From Micromonospora echinospora (GTDB lineage: Bacteria > Actinomycetota > Actinomycetes > Mycobacteriales > Micromonosporaceae), in assembly GCF_900091495.1 (NCBI RefSeq), contig NZ_LT607413.1, forward strand, positions 310,001 through 374,000: a stretch of DNA of 64,000 bases. The letters are read 5' to 3'. A program made the position numbers and the translations under genes. The notes under the pieces are model-generated. The model did no database searches and was not told the origin of the DNA. It worked only from the letters and a program-made list of their open reading frames with translations. Shown here in pieces: positions 46,390 through 55,128 of this stretch; within the stretch, counting starts at the first letter, position 1, and the number at the start of each line of letters is the position of its first letter.

Positions 46390-47586
46390 TCAGCAGATGT
46401 CGAAGCCGTCGCACGCAGTCTTGATCGGCACGGCCAGGCCGATGCCCTCGGCGTTGCGGGCCTTGGCGGTGGCGATGCCGACGACCTGCTTGGCGCTGTT
46501 GATGACCGGACCCCCGGAGTTGCCGGGGTTGATCGGAGCGTCGAACTGGATCATGTCGCCGCCGCCGTTCTCCGCCTTGCGGAAGGCGCTCACCACCCCC
46601 GTGGTGACGCTGTCGGTGAGGCCGAGCGGCGCGCCCACGACGACGATCTGCTGCCCGGACTTCACCGGGGTGGCGGCGGTGACCAGGCCGGTGAACTTGG
46701 CCGCCGTCCGCAGGTGGGCGACGTCGTTCTCCTCGTCGACCTTGACGATGGTGGCCGGGAACCGCTGGTCGGTGCGCTCCAGGAACACCTGGCGCTCGCC
46801 GCTGGTCCAGAGCGACTCGACCACGTGGTAGTTGGTGAACAGGTTCGCCCCGCCCTCGGAGTTGGGCTTGCCGACGGCGAACGCGGTGCCGGTGGAGGTG
46901 CCGGCCCGGACCCGGAAGACGCTGCGCAGCACCGTCTCGGCGATGTCCTCCGGGTTGAACACCGTGCCGGCCTGCTTCTCCAGCTCGTCCGTGCGCTGTT
47001 CCACACCGTCGAGGCGGACGCCGTCGCGGTCCTGCGCGGTGGCCAGGTCGCGGCGGGTGTCGCCGAGCCGGTCGTTGAGCACGTGGATCTGGTACGCCTG
47101 GACGCCGGACACCAGGACCAGCAGCAGCGCCAGCAGCAGCGCGGCGCGGGGCAGCCATCCGGAGCGCTGGCGGCCGGCGCGCGCGTCGCCGGGGTAGGGG
47201 GTGCCCGGGAACGCCGGGCCGGAGGCGGCCGGAGGCTGACCGGGCGACCACGTCGTCGGGGCGGGCGCCGACGGTCCGGCGGCCGACGGGTGCGGCGGTG
47301 CCGGCGGTTGCCCGGCCTCACCGGCGGTCGGCCAGGTGCCCCGGGGGGCGGGCACCGCGGCCGGGGCGGCGGCGTAGCCGGCGGCCGGGACGCCCGGGTG
47401 TCCCCCGCCGGCCGGGGACTGGCCGGGGATCGGGGCGGCGCCCGCCGGGGGCGCGGGCCAGCCGCCCACCGCCGTGCGTGGCGGTTCCATCCGTGGCGGC
47501 AGCGGCCCCGGTCGACTTCCCTGCTCACCGGATCCGGGTGCCGGCCCGACCGGTCCACTGTCCTGCGGCCCGTACCCCGCCGTCAT
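46390..47586 (-). CDS. Membrane-anchored S1C trypsin-like serine protease (HtrA-like, no PDZ)
   Basis: 398 aa. A Pro/Gly/Ala-rich cytoplasmic tail (1-140) leads to one transmembrane helix (about 147-167) and an extracytoplasmic protease domain. The triad is readable: NYHVVE (H254), EENDVAHL (D288) and PGNSGGPV (S357). Unlike typical HtrA there is no PDZ domain; the protein ends shortly after the protease fold at GFDIC, and C392/C398 may form a disulfide. A promoter is visible upstream (47658-47686). An envelope-stress role is inference. Confidence 0.85.
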   Translation of the reverse strand: MTAGYGPQDSGPVGPAPGSGEQGSRPGPLPPRMEPPRTAVGGWPAPPAGAAPIPGQSPAGGGHPGVPAAGYAAAPAAVPAPRGTWPTAGEAGQPPAPPHPSAAGPSAPAPTTWSPGQPPAASGPAFPGTPYPGDARAGRQRSGWLPRAALLLALLLVLVSGVQAYQIHVLNDRLGDTRRDLATAQDRDGVRLDGVEQRTDELEKQAGTVFNPEDIAETVLRSVFRVRAGTSTGTAFAVGKPNSEGGANLFTNYHVVESLWTSGERQVFLERTDQRFPATIVKVDEENDVAHLRTAAKFTGLVTAATPVKSGQQIVVVGAPLGLTDSVTTGVVSAFRKAENGGGDMIQFDAPINPGNSGGPVINSAKQVVGIATAKARNAEGIGLAVPIKTACDGFDIC

Positions 47587-47657
47587 GATTGCCACGTCCT
47601 CCCCGGTGAGCGCCTGCCGGCCGGCCACCGGCGCTTCGCCGGCGGTGGGCCCGATGG

Positions 47658-47686
47658 ACCGTACCGGCCCGGAACGACATTGTCTC
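47658..47686 (-). promoter_or_regulatory. Putative promoter of the HtrA-like protease gene
   Basis: Minus strand: GAGACA (47681-47686), a 17-bp spacer and TACGGT (47658-47663), leaving a leader of about 65 nt that ends in a GGGAGGA Shine-Dalgarno. Confidence 0.45.
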
Positions 47687-47777
47687 CCCTCTTGTCCACT
47701 CCCCCGACACGGCGGTACCAGGGGCGGCCGCCGACACGCACCGGAGGAGGCTGCGCGCACCCGATCGCCGCGCGCAC

Positions 47778-47783
47778 TAGGGT
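47778..47783 (+). promoter_or_regulatory. -10 element of a leaderless promoter (RNase D-like gene)
   Basis: TAGGGT ends 6 nt before GTG 47790. Confidence 0.55.
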
Positions 47784-47789
47784 TGTCAG

Positions 47790-49106
47790 GTGACCGACGA
47801 ACCACCCCTGCGCCGTCGGGCCGCCGAACGCCGACCGGGAAACGAACCGCAGCACCCGCCACCGGCCGCGCCGGAGCCGACGGACGCGGGGACCGAAGCG
47901 ACCGCCGAGCAGCCCGTACCCCTGACCGCCCCCCGGGAGGGCACACCCGCGCCGGCGGCCACATCGGCCGCGCTGGCCGAGGTGGTGGCCCGGTTCGCGG
48001 CGGGCACCGGACCGGTGGCCATCGACGCGGAACGCGCCTCCGGATACCGCTACAGCCAGCGCGCCTACCTGGTCCAGCTGCGCCGTGCCGGGGCCGGCAC
48101 CGTCCTGATCGATCCGCTGCCCCTGCCCGACCTGTCCGCCCTCGACGCGGTGATCGGCCCGGCCGAGTGGGTGCTCCACGCGGCCAGCCAGGACCTGCCC
48201 TGCCTGGCCGAGTTGGGGCTGCGCCCGCGTCGGCTGTTCGACACCGAACTGGCCGCGCGGCTGGCCGGATTCGAACGGGTCGGCCTGGCCGCGCTGACCG
48301 AACACCTGCTGGGTTACACCCTGGAGAAGCACCACTCGGCGGCGGACTGGTCGAGCCGGCCGCTGCCGGAGTCCTGGCTGACCTACGCCGCCCTGGACGT
48401 GGAGCTCCTGGTCGACCTCCGCGACGCGCTCGCCGCCGAGCTGGAACGGCAGGGCAAACAGGAGTGGGCGGCGGAGGAGTTCGCCGCGCTGGTCGCCGCC
48501 GGGGCACGACCGCCCCGGGTACGGGCCGAGCCGTGGCGACGCACCTCCGGCATCCACCGGCTGCGCGGCGCGCGTGCTCAGGCGCGGGTCCGGTCGTTGT
48601 GGTACGCCCGGGACCAGATCGCCGCCCGCCGGGACGCCGCCCCCGGGCGGGTGCTCCCCGACTCGGCGATCGTCGCCGCCGCCGAGCTGGACCCGAAGGA
48701 CGAGAAGACGCTGCTGACCCTGCCCGGTTTCGGTGGCCGGTCGGTGCGCCGGCTGGCCCGCACCTGGCTGGCGGCGTTGGAGGACGCCCGGCAGCTGCCC
48801 GAGGACGCGCTTCCGGTCACCCCGGCGGTGGAGGGTCCACCTCCGCCGCACCGGTGGGCGGAACGGGACCCGGTGGCCGCCGCGCGGCTGGCCCGGTGTC
48901 GCGAGGTGGTGGTCCGGATCGCCGGCGAGCACCGCCTGCCGCCGGAGAACCTGATCGCCCCGGACTCGATCCGCCGGCTGGCCTGGACCCCGCCGGACGA
49001 GATCACCGAGGAGACCGTGACCGAGACCCTGCGCGGGTTCGGCGCGCGGAACTGGCAGCTCGGCCTGCTGGTGCGGGAGCTGACCGCCGTCCTGCCCACG
49101 CCCTGA
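47790..49106 (+). CDS. RNase D-like 3'-5' exonuclease with HRDC domain
   Basis: 438 aa. After a Pro/Ala-rich N-terminal tail (1-55), a DEDD exonuclease domain is visible: GPVAIDAERASGYRY (D79, E81), HAASQDLPCLAELG and LTYAALDVELLVDLRDAL with the last catalytic Asp and Tyr. An HRDC-type helical region follows (RSLWYARDQIAARRD), then a second one with ENLIAPDSIRRLAW. Role by family: 3' trimming of structured RNA. Upstream of fadA and separated from it by a strong hairpin. Confidence 0.88.
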   Translation: MTDEPPLRRRAAERRPGNEPQHPPPAAPEPTDAGTEATAEQPVPLTAPREGTPAPAATSAALAEVVARFAAGTGPVAIDAERASGYRYSQRAYLVQLRRAGAGTVLIDPLPLPDLSALDAVIGPAEWVLHAASQDLPCLAELGLRPRRLFDTELAARLAGFERVGLAALTEHLLGYTLEKHHSAADWSSRPLPESWLTYAALDVELLVDLRDALAAELERQGKQEWAAEEFAALVAAGARPPRVRAEPWRRTSGIHRLRGARAQARVRSLWYARDQIAARRDAAPGRVLPDSAIVAAAELDPKDEKTLLTLPGFGGRSVRRLARTWLAALEDARQLPEDALPVTPAVEGPPPPHRWAERDPVAAARLARCREVVVRIAGEHRLPPENLIAPDSIRRLAWTPPDEITEETVTETLRGFGARNWQLGLLVRELTAVLPTP

Positions 49107-49113
49107 TGGCGCG

Positions 49114-49141
49114 CACCCACCCCGGAGGTCCGGGGTGGGTG
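49114..49141 (+). terminator. Hairpin terminator of the RNase D-like gene
   Basis: CACCCACCCCGG (49114-49125), a 4-nt loop and CCGGGGTGGGTG (49130-49141) form a perfect 12-bp stem 8 bp after the stop codon. Confidence 0.8.
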
Positions 49142-49287
49142 TGGTGTGGGACACACGGAGGGCACGGGCACGCGTGGTTACCGGTGAGTAGCATGCGAGG
49201 AACCACGCCCGTGCCGGCGACCTTCGTTCGGTCCGGCGTGCCGCCTGGCGGCGCGTAGGCCGAATCACGGTCGAAAAGGAGGCTCCA

Positions 49288-50484
49288 GTGCCCCGTGAAG
49301 TTCGGGATGTCGTCTTCGTCGACGGCGTCCGCACCCCGTTCGGCAAGGCGGGTGGCATGTACGCCAACACCCGCGCCGACGACCTGGTCATCCGCTGCAT
49401 CCGGGAACTGCTGCGACGCAACCCGCAGCTGCCGCCGGAGCGGGTCGAGGAGGTCGCCATCGCCGCCACCACCCAGATCGGCGACCAGGGCCTGACCATC
49501 GGCCGGACCGCCGCGCTGCTCTCCGGCCTGCCGAAGACCGTGCCCGGCTACGCCATCGACCGGATGTGCGCGGGCGCGATGACCGCGGTGACCACCGTGG
49601 CCGGGGGCATCGCGATGGGCGCGTACGACGTGGCCATCGCCGGTGGCGTCGAGCACATGGGGCGGCACCCGATGGGCGAGGGCGTGGACCCGAACCCGCG
49701 CATCCTCGCCGAGAAGCTGGTCGACCCGTCCGCCCTGGTGATGGGGGCCACCGCGGAGAACCTGCACGACCGGGTCCCGCACGTCACCAAGGAGCGCGCC
49801 GACGCGTTCGCGCTGGCCTCGCAGCAGAAGACCGCGAAGGCGTACGCCAACGGCAAACTCCAGCCGGACCTGGTCCCGGTCGCGATCCGCGACGAGGAGG
49901 GCGGCTGGGGGCTGGCCACGGTGGACGAGGCGCCCCGGGACACCTCGCTGGAGAAGCTCGCCACCCTGAAGACCCCGTTCCGCCCGCACGGCAAGGTCAC
50001 CGCCGGCAACGCCGCCGGGCTCAACGACGGCGCCACCGCCAGCCTGATCGCCGCCGAGTCCACCGCCCGCGAGCTGGGCCTGCCGGTCGCCATGCGGCTG
50101 GTGTCGTACGGCTTCGTCGGCGTCGAGCCGGAGGTGATGGGCGTCGGCCCGATCCCGTCGACGGAGAAGGCGCTGCGGATCGCCGGTCTGGGCATCGAGG
50201 ACATCGGGCTGTTCGAGCTGAACGAGGCGTTCGCGGTGCAGGTGCTGGCCTTCCTCGACCACTTCGGCATCGCCGACGACGACCCCCGGGTCAACCCGTG
50301 GGGCGGCGCGATCGCCATCGGTCACCCGCTCGCCTCCTCGGGCGTACGGCTGATGACCCAGCTCGCCCGGCAGTTCGCCGAGCACCCCGAGGTCCGGTAC
50401 GGCCTCACCGCCATGTGCATCGGCATCGGCATGGGCGGCACGGTCATCTGGGAGAACCCGAACTGGGAGGGTGGAGACAAGTGA
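49288..50484 (+). CDS. fadA: Acetyl-CoA acyltransferase FadA (thiolase)
   Basis: 398 aa. Last step of fatty-acid beta-oxidation. The acylated nucleophile is in IDRMCAGAM (C94). NEAFAVQVLA, a GGAIAIGHPLASSG histidine loop and AMCIGIGMGGT with the second catalytic Cys complete the thiolase set. GTG 49288 has AAGGAGG 6 nt upstream. The stop overlaps the fadB start (GTGA), so the two subunits of the beta-oxidation complex are coupled. Confidence 0.93.
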   Translation: MPREVRDVVFVDGVRTPFGKAGGMYANTRADDLVIRCIRELLRRNPQLPPERVEEVAIAATTQIGDQGLTIGRTAALLSGLPKTVPGYAIDRMCAGAMTAVTTVAGGIAMGAYDVAIAGGVEHMGRHPMGEGVDPNPRILAEKLVDPSALVMGATAENLHDRVPHVTKERADAFALASQQKTAKAYANGKLQPDLVPVAIRDEEGGWGLATVDEAPRDTSLEKLATLKTPFRPHGKVTAGNAAGLNDGATASLIAAESTARELGLPVAMRLVSYGFVGVEPEVMGVGPIPSTEKALRIAGLGIEDIGLFELNEAFAVQVLAFLDHFGIADDDPRVNPWGGAIAIGHPLASSGVRLMTQLARQFAEHPEVRYGLTAMCIGIGMGGTVIWENPNWEGGDK

Positions 50485-52550
50485 GCACGATCGCCGCGGC
50501 GAACGAGGTGGTCACGAAGGCGCTGCTGCGCCGGGTGAACGTGCCCGGCCTGGACCGGCCGGCCGCCCTGATCACCCTGGACAACGGTTTCGACCACACC
50601 AAGCCGAACACCCTCGGACCGGGCGGGCTGACCAGCCTGGACGAGGCGATCACCGAGGCGCTGGCCGCGAACCCGGCGTTCGTCGCGGTCACCGGCAAGC
50701 CGTACGTCTTCTGCGTCGGCGCGGACCTGGTCAGCCTGCCGCAGATCGCCGACCGGGAGCAGGCGCTGGAGGTCGGCCGGCTCGGCCACCGGGTCTTCGC
50801 CCGACTGAAGGACAGCGACGTCCCGACGTTCGCCTTCGTCAACGGCGCGGCGATGGGCGGCGGCCTGGAGCTGGCGCTGCACTGCCACTACCGGACGCTC
50901 TCCGGCGGCGCGGCGGCCCTGGCCCTGCCCGAGGTGTCGCTGGGCCTGGTCCCCGGTTGGGGCGGCACCCAGCTCCTGCCCAACCTGATCGGAATCCCGG
51001 CCGCCACCCAGGTGGTCATCCAGAACCCGCTGATGCAGAACAAGATGCTCCGGCCGAAGCAGGCCGCCGAGATGGGCATCGCCGACGTGCTGCTGGAGCC
51101 GGCCGACTTCCTGGAGCGGTCCCTGGAGTGGGCCGCCCGCGTGGTGCGCGGCGAGCTGACCGTGTCCCGGCCGGAGGTCGACCGGGACATGTGGGACGGC
51201 GTGCTCTTCTTCGCCCGGCAGATGCTCGACCAGCGGCTGCACGGCGCGGTCCCGGCCGCGAACCGGGCCCTGGAGCTGCTCGCCCTGGCCAAGGAGGCCG
51301 ACTTCGCCACCGGCACCGCCGCCGAGGACGAGGCCCTGGCCGACCTGGTCTTCTCCGAGGAGCTGCGCAGCGGCCTGTACGCCTTCGACCTGGTGCAGCG
51401 GCGGGCCAAGCGACCGGTCGGCGCGCCCGACAAGGGGCTGGCCCGCGACGTCACCAAGGTCGGCATCGTCGGCGCCGGCCTGATGGCCAGCCAGCTCGCG
51501 CTGCTGTTCGCCCGCCGCCTCCAGGTGCCGGTGGTGATGACCGACCTGGACCAGTCCCGGGTGGACAAGGGCGTCGCCTACGTGCACGCGCAGATCGAGA
51601 AGCAGGTGTCCAAGGGACGGATGGACAAGGGCACGGCCGCCAAGCTGTACGGCCTGGTCTCCGGCTCGGTCGACAAGGGCGTCTTCGCCGACGCCGACTT
51701 CGTCATCGAGGCGGTCTTCGAGGACCTGGGCGTCAAGAAGCAGGTCTGGGCCGAACTGGAGAAGATCGTCTCGCCGGAGGCGGTGCTGGCCACCAACACC
51801 TCCTCGCTCTCGGTGACCGCGATGGCCGCCGACCTGGAGCACCCCGAGCGGGTGGTGGGCTTCCACTTCTTCAACCCGGTCGCGGTGCTGCCGCTGCTGG
51901 AGATCGTCCGGGGCGAGCGGACCGACGACGCCACCCTGGCCACCGCGTTCGCCGTCGGCAAGCAGCTGCGCAAGTCCTGCGTGCTGGTCGCCGACGCGCC
52001 GGCGTTCGTGGTCAACCGGCTGCTCACCCGCTTCCTCGGGGAGATCTTCTCGGCCGTTGACGCGGGCACCCCGCTGGAGGTGGCCGACAGCGCGCTGGAC
52101 CCGCTGGGCCTGCCGATGCGTCCGCTGGCCCTGCTCCAACTGGTCGGCCCGGCGGTCGCCCACCACGTGGGCGGCACTCTGCACGCGGCCTTCCCGGACC
52201 GGTTCGCGGTCAGCGACAACCTGAAGCGGATCGCCGAGTCGGGGCAGCCGGTCATGGTGGACGACGAGGTGAACCCGGAGGTGGCGAAGCTGCTGGTGGT
52301 CGGGGACGCACCGCTGACCGCCGAGCAGGTCCGGCAGAACGCGCTCGACGCGCTGGCCCAGGAGATCCGGCTGATGCTCGACGAGGGCGTGGTGGCCGAG
52401 GCGCAGGACATCGACCTGTGCATGATCCTCGGCGCGGGCTGGCCGTTCCACCTGGGCGGCGTGACGCCGTACCTGGACCGGACGGGCACCTCGGAGCGGG
52501 TCACCGGGACGCGTTTCCTGCCGCGCGGGGCGGCGAGCCTGCCCGCCTGA
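50481..52550 (+). CDS. fadB: 3-hydroxyacyl-CoA dehydrogenase / enoyl-CoA hydratase FadB
   Basis: 689 aa. Bifunctional beta-oxidation protein. The N-terminal crotonase domain (1-190) shows FCVGADLVSLPQ and FAFVNGAAMGGGLELALHCH, the oxyanion-hole segments, plus ALPEVSLGLVPGWGGTQLLP. The dehydrogenase half begins at VGIVGAGLMASQLALLFARR (Rossmann loop) and contains NTSSLSVTAMA and VVGFHFFNPVAVLPLLEIV. Together with FadA it forms a trifunctional complex. A hairpin lies 20 bp after the stop. Confidence 0.93.
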   Translation: MSTIAAANEVVTKALLRRVNVPGLDRPAALITLDNGFDHTKPNTLGPGGLTSLDEAITEALAANPAFVAVTGKPYVFCVGADLVSLPQIADREQALEVGRLGHRVFARLKDSDVPTFAFVNGAAMGGGLELALHCHYRTLSGGAAALALPEVSLGLVPGWGGTQLLPNLIGIPAATQVVIQNPLMQNKMLRPKQAAEMGIADVLLEPADFLERSLEWAARVVRGELTVSRPEVDRDMWDGVLFFARQMLDQRLHGAVPAANRALELLALAKEADFATGTAAEDEALADLVFSEELRSGLYAFDLVQRRAKRPVGAPDKGLARDVTKVGIVGAGLMASQLALLFARRLQVPVVMTDLDQSRVDKGVAYVHAQIEKQVSKGRMDKGTAAKLYGLVSGSVDKGVFADADFVIEAVFEDLGVKKQVWAELEKIVSPEAVLATNTSSLSVTAMAADLEHPERVVGFHFFNPVAVLPLLEIVRGERTDDATLATAFAVGKQLRKSCVLVADAPAFVVNRLLTRFLGEIFSAVDAGTPLEVADSALDPLGLPMRPLALLQLVGPAVAHHVGGTLHAAFPDRFAVSDNLKRIAESGQPVMVDDEVNPEVAKLLVVGDAPLTAEQVRQNALDALAQEIRLMLDEGVVAEAQDIDLCMILGAGWPFHLGGVTPYLDRTGTSERVTGTRFLPRGAASLPA

Positions 52551-52570
52551 TCCGCCGTACGACCACCGGG

Positions 52571-52599
52571 GGTCGGCACGCCGTGACGGCGTGTCGGCC
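52571..52599 (+). terminator. Hairpin after fadB
   Basis: GGTCGGCACGCCGT (52571-52584) and ACGGCGTGTCGGCC (52586-52599) pair over 14 positions with two G-U wobbles in RNA. The innermost pairs would open to form the loop. Confidence 0.5.
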
Positions 52600-52658
52600 C
52601 CGTTCGTTCGGGTCGGCACGCCCCGGCCGCCGGACGGTGGAGCGTCCCATCGGGGCAA

Positions 52659-52686
52659 TGGTCATGTCGGTGCGGCTGGTTAGGAT
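52659..52686 (+). promoter_or_regulatory. Promoter of the first duplicated membrane-protein gene
   Basis: TGGTCA (52659-52664), a 16-bp spacer and TAGGAT (52681-52686). The same arrangement is kept in the paralogue 1 kb downstream. The leader is short and ends in GGAG 6 nt before the ATG. Confidence 0.5.
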
Positions 52687-52717
52687 CACGCGTCCATTCC
52701 TGAGATCTGGAGCATCG

Positions 52718-53434
52718 ATGTCCCAGCCGCACCACCCCCCGCAGCCGGAGTACGGCTCTGCCACCCCCCAGCCGTCCGGCATTCCCGGCCCCGGCGCTGG
52801 CCAGCCGTACGGGGCCGACCCGATGGCGGCCGGGTTCGCGCCGCCGCCGAAGAAGAAGTCCGGCGTCGGCAAGGTCCTGCTGATCGTCCTCGCCGTGGTG
52901 CTGGTGCTCTGCGTCGGTGGTGGCATCGCCATCTGGGCCACCGTCGGAGACGACGTCGGCGAGGTCGTGGAGGCCACCAAGACCCGGGTGGTCGCCCCGG
53001 AGACGCTCAACGGCCGGCCCAAGGTTACCGAACCGGCGCTGGTGGCCGCGTCGGAGCAGATGGCCGCCGAGATCAAGAAGGACGTGCCGGAGGCGACCAG
53101 CCAGGTCGGCGGCTTCTACGGCGACCCGCAGAAGAACGACCTGGTCATGATCGTCGGGGTGTCCGGCGTGATGGCCGACCCGGAGAAGGAGATGAACGAC
53201 GCGATCAGCGCCATCTCCGGGCAGCTCGGGGCCACCAACATGACCGCCGTGGAGCCGGGGCCGCTCGGCGGCGACGCCAAGTGCGGCGACGGTTCCTCCG
53301 AGGGCGTCAAGCTCGGCATCTGCGTGTGGGCCGACCGGGGCAGCCTCGGCATGGTGGTCATCTACTTCAAGACCGGCAAGGAGGCCGAGGCGGAGTTCGG
53401 CACCATCCGCGCCGCCATCGAGCAGCGCAACTGA
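52718..53434 (+). CDS. Single-pass membrane protein, tandem duplicate A
   Basis: 238 aa. Pro-rich cytoplasmic tail (starts MSQPHHPPQPEYG), a basic KKKSGVGK stop and one transmembrane helix (VLLIVLAVVLVLCVGGGIAI). A 170-residue extracytoplasmic domain follows with two cysteines (AKCGDG and GICVWADRG) that could be disulfide-linked. It closely resembles the next gene, including promoter and leader, so this is a recent tandem duplication. The family is not recognised. Confidence 0.75.
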   Translation: MSQPHHPPQPEYGSATPQPSGIPGPGAGQPYGADPMAAGFAPPPKKKSGVGKVLLIVLAVVLVLCVGGGIAIWATVGDDVGEVVEATKTRVVAPETLNGRPKVTEPALVAASEQMAAEIKKDVPEATSQVGGFYGDPQKNDLVMIVGVSGVMADPEKEMNDAISAISGQLGATNMTAVEPGPLGGDAKCGDGSSEGVKLGICVWADRGSLGMVVIYFKTGKEAEAEFGTIRAAIEQRN

Positions 53435-53452
53435 GTCGTCCGGTATCCGGTT

Positions 53453-53480
53453 GGGGCCCCTTCCGCGCGGGAGGGGCCCC
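53453..53480 (+). terminator. Hairpin after duplicate A
   Basis: GGGGCCCCTTCC (53453-53464), GCGC loop and GGGAGGGGCCCC (53469-53480), one mismatch. Confidence 0.7.
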
Positions 53481-53662
53481 TTCGCGTCCCCGGGTCGGGC
53501 CGTCGCGGCCCGCTCGGCGGCGCTGGTCCCGTCGCCCTCCGGATCGGCCAGGTCACGTCCCGGCCCGCTGGTCGGACGACCGTGCCGCGGCCCGGGTGAA
53601 CGGCGCCGCGAGTCGCCACCGTCACCCCGGCTGCCCGACGGGAGAGCGTCCCATCTGGACAA

Positions 53663-53690
53663 CGGTCATCCCGGCACACCTGGTTAGGAT
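53663..53690 (+). promoter_or_regulatory. Promoter of the second duplicated membrane-protein gene
   Basis: CGGTCA (53663-53668), a 16-bp spacer and TAGGAT (53685-53690). The surrounding GTTAGGATCACGCGTCC is identical to that of duplicate A. Confidence 0.5.
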
Positions 53691-53721
53691 CACGCGTCCG
53701 TTCCTCCGATCTGGAGCATCG

Positions 53722-54510
53722 ATGTCCCAGCCGCACCACCCCCCGCAGCCGGAGTCCGGCTCTGCCATGCCCCAGACGGAGTCCGGCCCTGCCACCCTCC
53801 AGCCGGAGTCAGGCGCGGCCACCCCCCAACCGGAGTCCGGCGCTGCCATTTCCCCGTCCGGCACGCCCGGCCCGCCGTACGGGACCGACCCGGCGGCTGG
53901 TTTCCCGCCGCCCCCGCAGAAGAAGAAGTCCGGCGTCGGCCGGGTCCTGCTGATCGTCCTCGCCGTGGTGCTGGTGCTGGTGCTCGGCGTCGGCGGCGGG
54001 ATCGCCATCTGGGCCTTCGTCAAGGACGACGTCGGCGAGGTCGTGGAGGCCACCGGGACCCGGTTGGTCGCCCCGGAGACGCTCAACGGCCGGCCCAGGC
54101 TCACCGATCCGGACTCGATGGCCATGGTGGAGGAGATCAAGGCCGACAACGCCAAGAACGTGCCGCAGGCGACCGACACGGTCGTCGGCGTCTACGGTGA
54201 CCTGGCGAAGGACGACGTGATCCTGGTTTTCGGGCTGGCCGCTCTGATCGAGGAACCGGAGGAGGAGCTGGACGGCGCGCTCAAGAGCCTCTCCGCGGAG
54301 TTCGAGGTCGGCGTCGTGGTCACCGTGGCGCCGGGCCCGCTGGGCGGCATCGCCAAGTGCGGCGACGGCTCCGCCGAGGACGTCGAACTCGGCTTCTGCA
54401 TGTGGGCCGACCGGGGCAGCCTCGGCATGATCATCGGCTACTCCAAGACCGGCAAGGAGGTCGAGAGGGAGTTCGCTGCCATCCGCGCCGCCATCGAGCA
54501 GCGCGACTGA
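53722..54510 (+). CDS. Single-pass membrane protein, tandem duplicate B
   Basis: 262 aa. Paralogue of the preceding gene with the same first ten residues. The cytoplasmic tail is longer and contains a repeated PESG-type unit (PQPESGAA). The transmembrane helix (VLLIVLAVVLVLVLGVGGGI) is preceded by QKKKSGVGR. The extracytoplasmic domain keeps RLVAPETLNGRP, AKCGDGSAE, FCMWADRGSLGMI and AAIEQRD. Function unknown; retention of both copies suggests they are used. Confidence 0.75.
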   Translation: MSQPHHPPQPESGSAMPQTESGPATLQPESGAATPQPESGAAISPSGTPGPPYGTDPAAGFPPPPQKKKSGVGRVLLIVLAVVLVLVLGVGGGIAIWAFVKDDVGEVVEATGTRLVAPETLNGRPRLTDPDSMAMVEEIKADNAKNVPQATDTVVGVYGDLAKDDVILVFGLAALIEEPEEELDGALKSLSAEFEVGVVVTVAPGPLGGIAKCGDGSAEDVELGFCMWADRGSLGMIIGYSKTGKEVEREFAAIRAAIEQRD

Positions 54511-54522
54511 GTCGCATCGGCA

Positions 54523-54556
54523 CGAGGGGCCCCTCCCGGACGGAAGGGGCCCCTCG
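54523..54556. terminator. Hairpin after duplicate B
   Basis: CGAGGGGCCCCTCCC (54523-54537) pairs with GGAAGGGGCCCCTCG (54542-54556) with one mismatch, between convergent genes. The core GGGGCCCC is shared with the hairpin after duplicate A. Confidence 0.7.
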
Positions 54557-54566
54557 CCTCCCCGGG

Positions 54567-54950
54567 TCAGGCCGTCACGGCCCGCTCGGCGACGCTGCGC
54601 TCTACGCAGAACTCGTTACCCTCCGGGTCGGCCAGGACGACCCAGCCGGTGCCGTCCGGCCGACGCTGGTCGTCGACCTGGGTGGCGCCGAGGGCGAGCA
54701 GGCGCTCCACCTCGGCGTCCCGGTCCCGGTCGGACGGCTGCAGGCAGACGTGCATCCGGTTCTTGACCGTCTTGCCCTCCGGCACCTGCACGAAGAGCAT
54801 CATCGGGCCGCCCGGCGGCAGCAGCATCGCCTCCGGGTCCCCGGGCAAGTCGTCGGGCCGGCGGGAGCAGCCGTAGACCTCGGCCCAGAACCCGGCGAGG
54901 ACGTAGGTGTCGTGGCAGTCGACGGTGACGCTGTGAATTCCTGAACTCAC
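54567..54950 (-). CDS. VOC family protein
   Basis: 127 aa. Vicinal-oxygen-chelate fold: IHSVTVDCHDTYVLAGFWAE opens the first half, MHVCLQPSDRDRDAEVERL opens the second and WVVLADPEGNEFCV closes it, as in many actinobacterial glyoxalase-like proteins. GTG 54950 has GGAGG 5 nt upstream. It follows the two-component genes on the same strand, with a 14-codon ORF in between. A specific role cannot be assigned. Confidence 0.82.
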   Translation of the reverse strand: MSSGIHSVTVDCHDTYVLAGFWAEVYGCSRRPDDLPGDPEAMLLPPGGPMMLFVQVPEGKTVKNRMHVCLQPSDRDRDAEVERLLALGATQVDDQRRPDGTGWVVLADPEGNEFCVERSVAERAVTA

Positions 54951-54996
54951 GGTTTCCTCCGTACGAGGATGGGACGCGCCCCGCGTGAGTCGACTG

Positions 54997-55041
54997 TCAG
55001 CGGTGCCGGCGGCGAGGCGCGGGAATGACAATGGTGGACAT
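54997..55041 (-). CDS. 14-aa ORF with a strong ribosome binding site
   Basis: MSTIVIPAPRRRHR, preceded by GGGAGGT 7 nt upstream of its ATG, a better ribosome binding site than most genes in this window have. It ends 46 bp before the VOC gene. It could be a translated leader controlling that gene or a stand-alone basic peptide. Without conservation data it remains a candidate. Confidence 0.35.
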   Translation of the reverse strand: MSTIVIPAPRRRHR

Positions 55042-55128
55042 CGACCGCACCTCCCTTCCCTGCTCGGGCTGACCGGACGATCATGCCAGGCCCGCCCTGG
55101 CCCGCGCAAAACGTTTTTCCGCCGCCGG

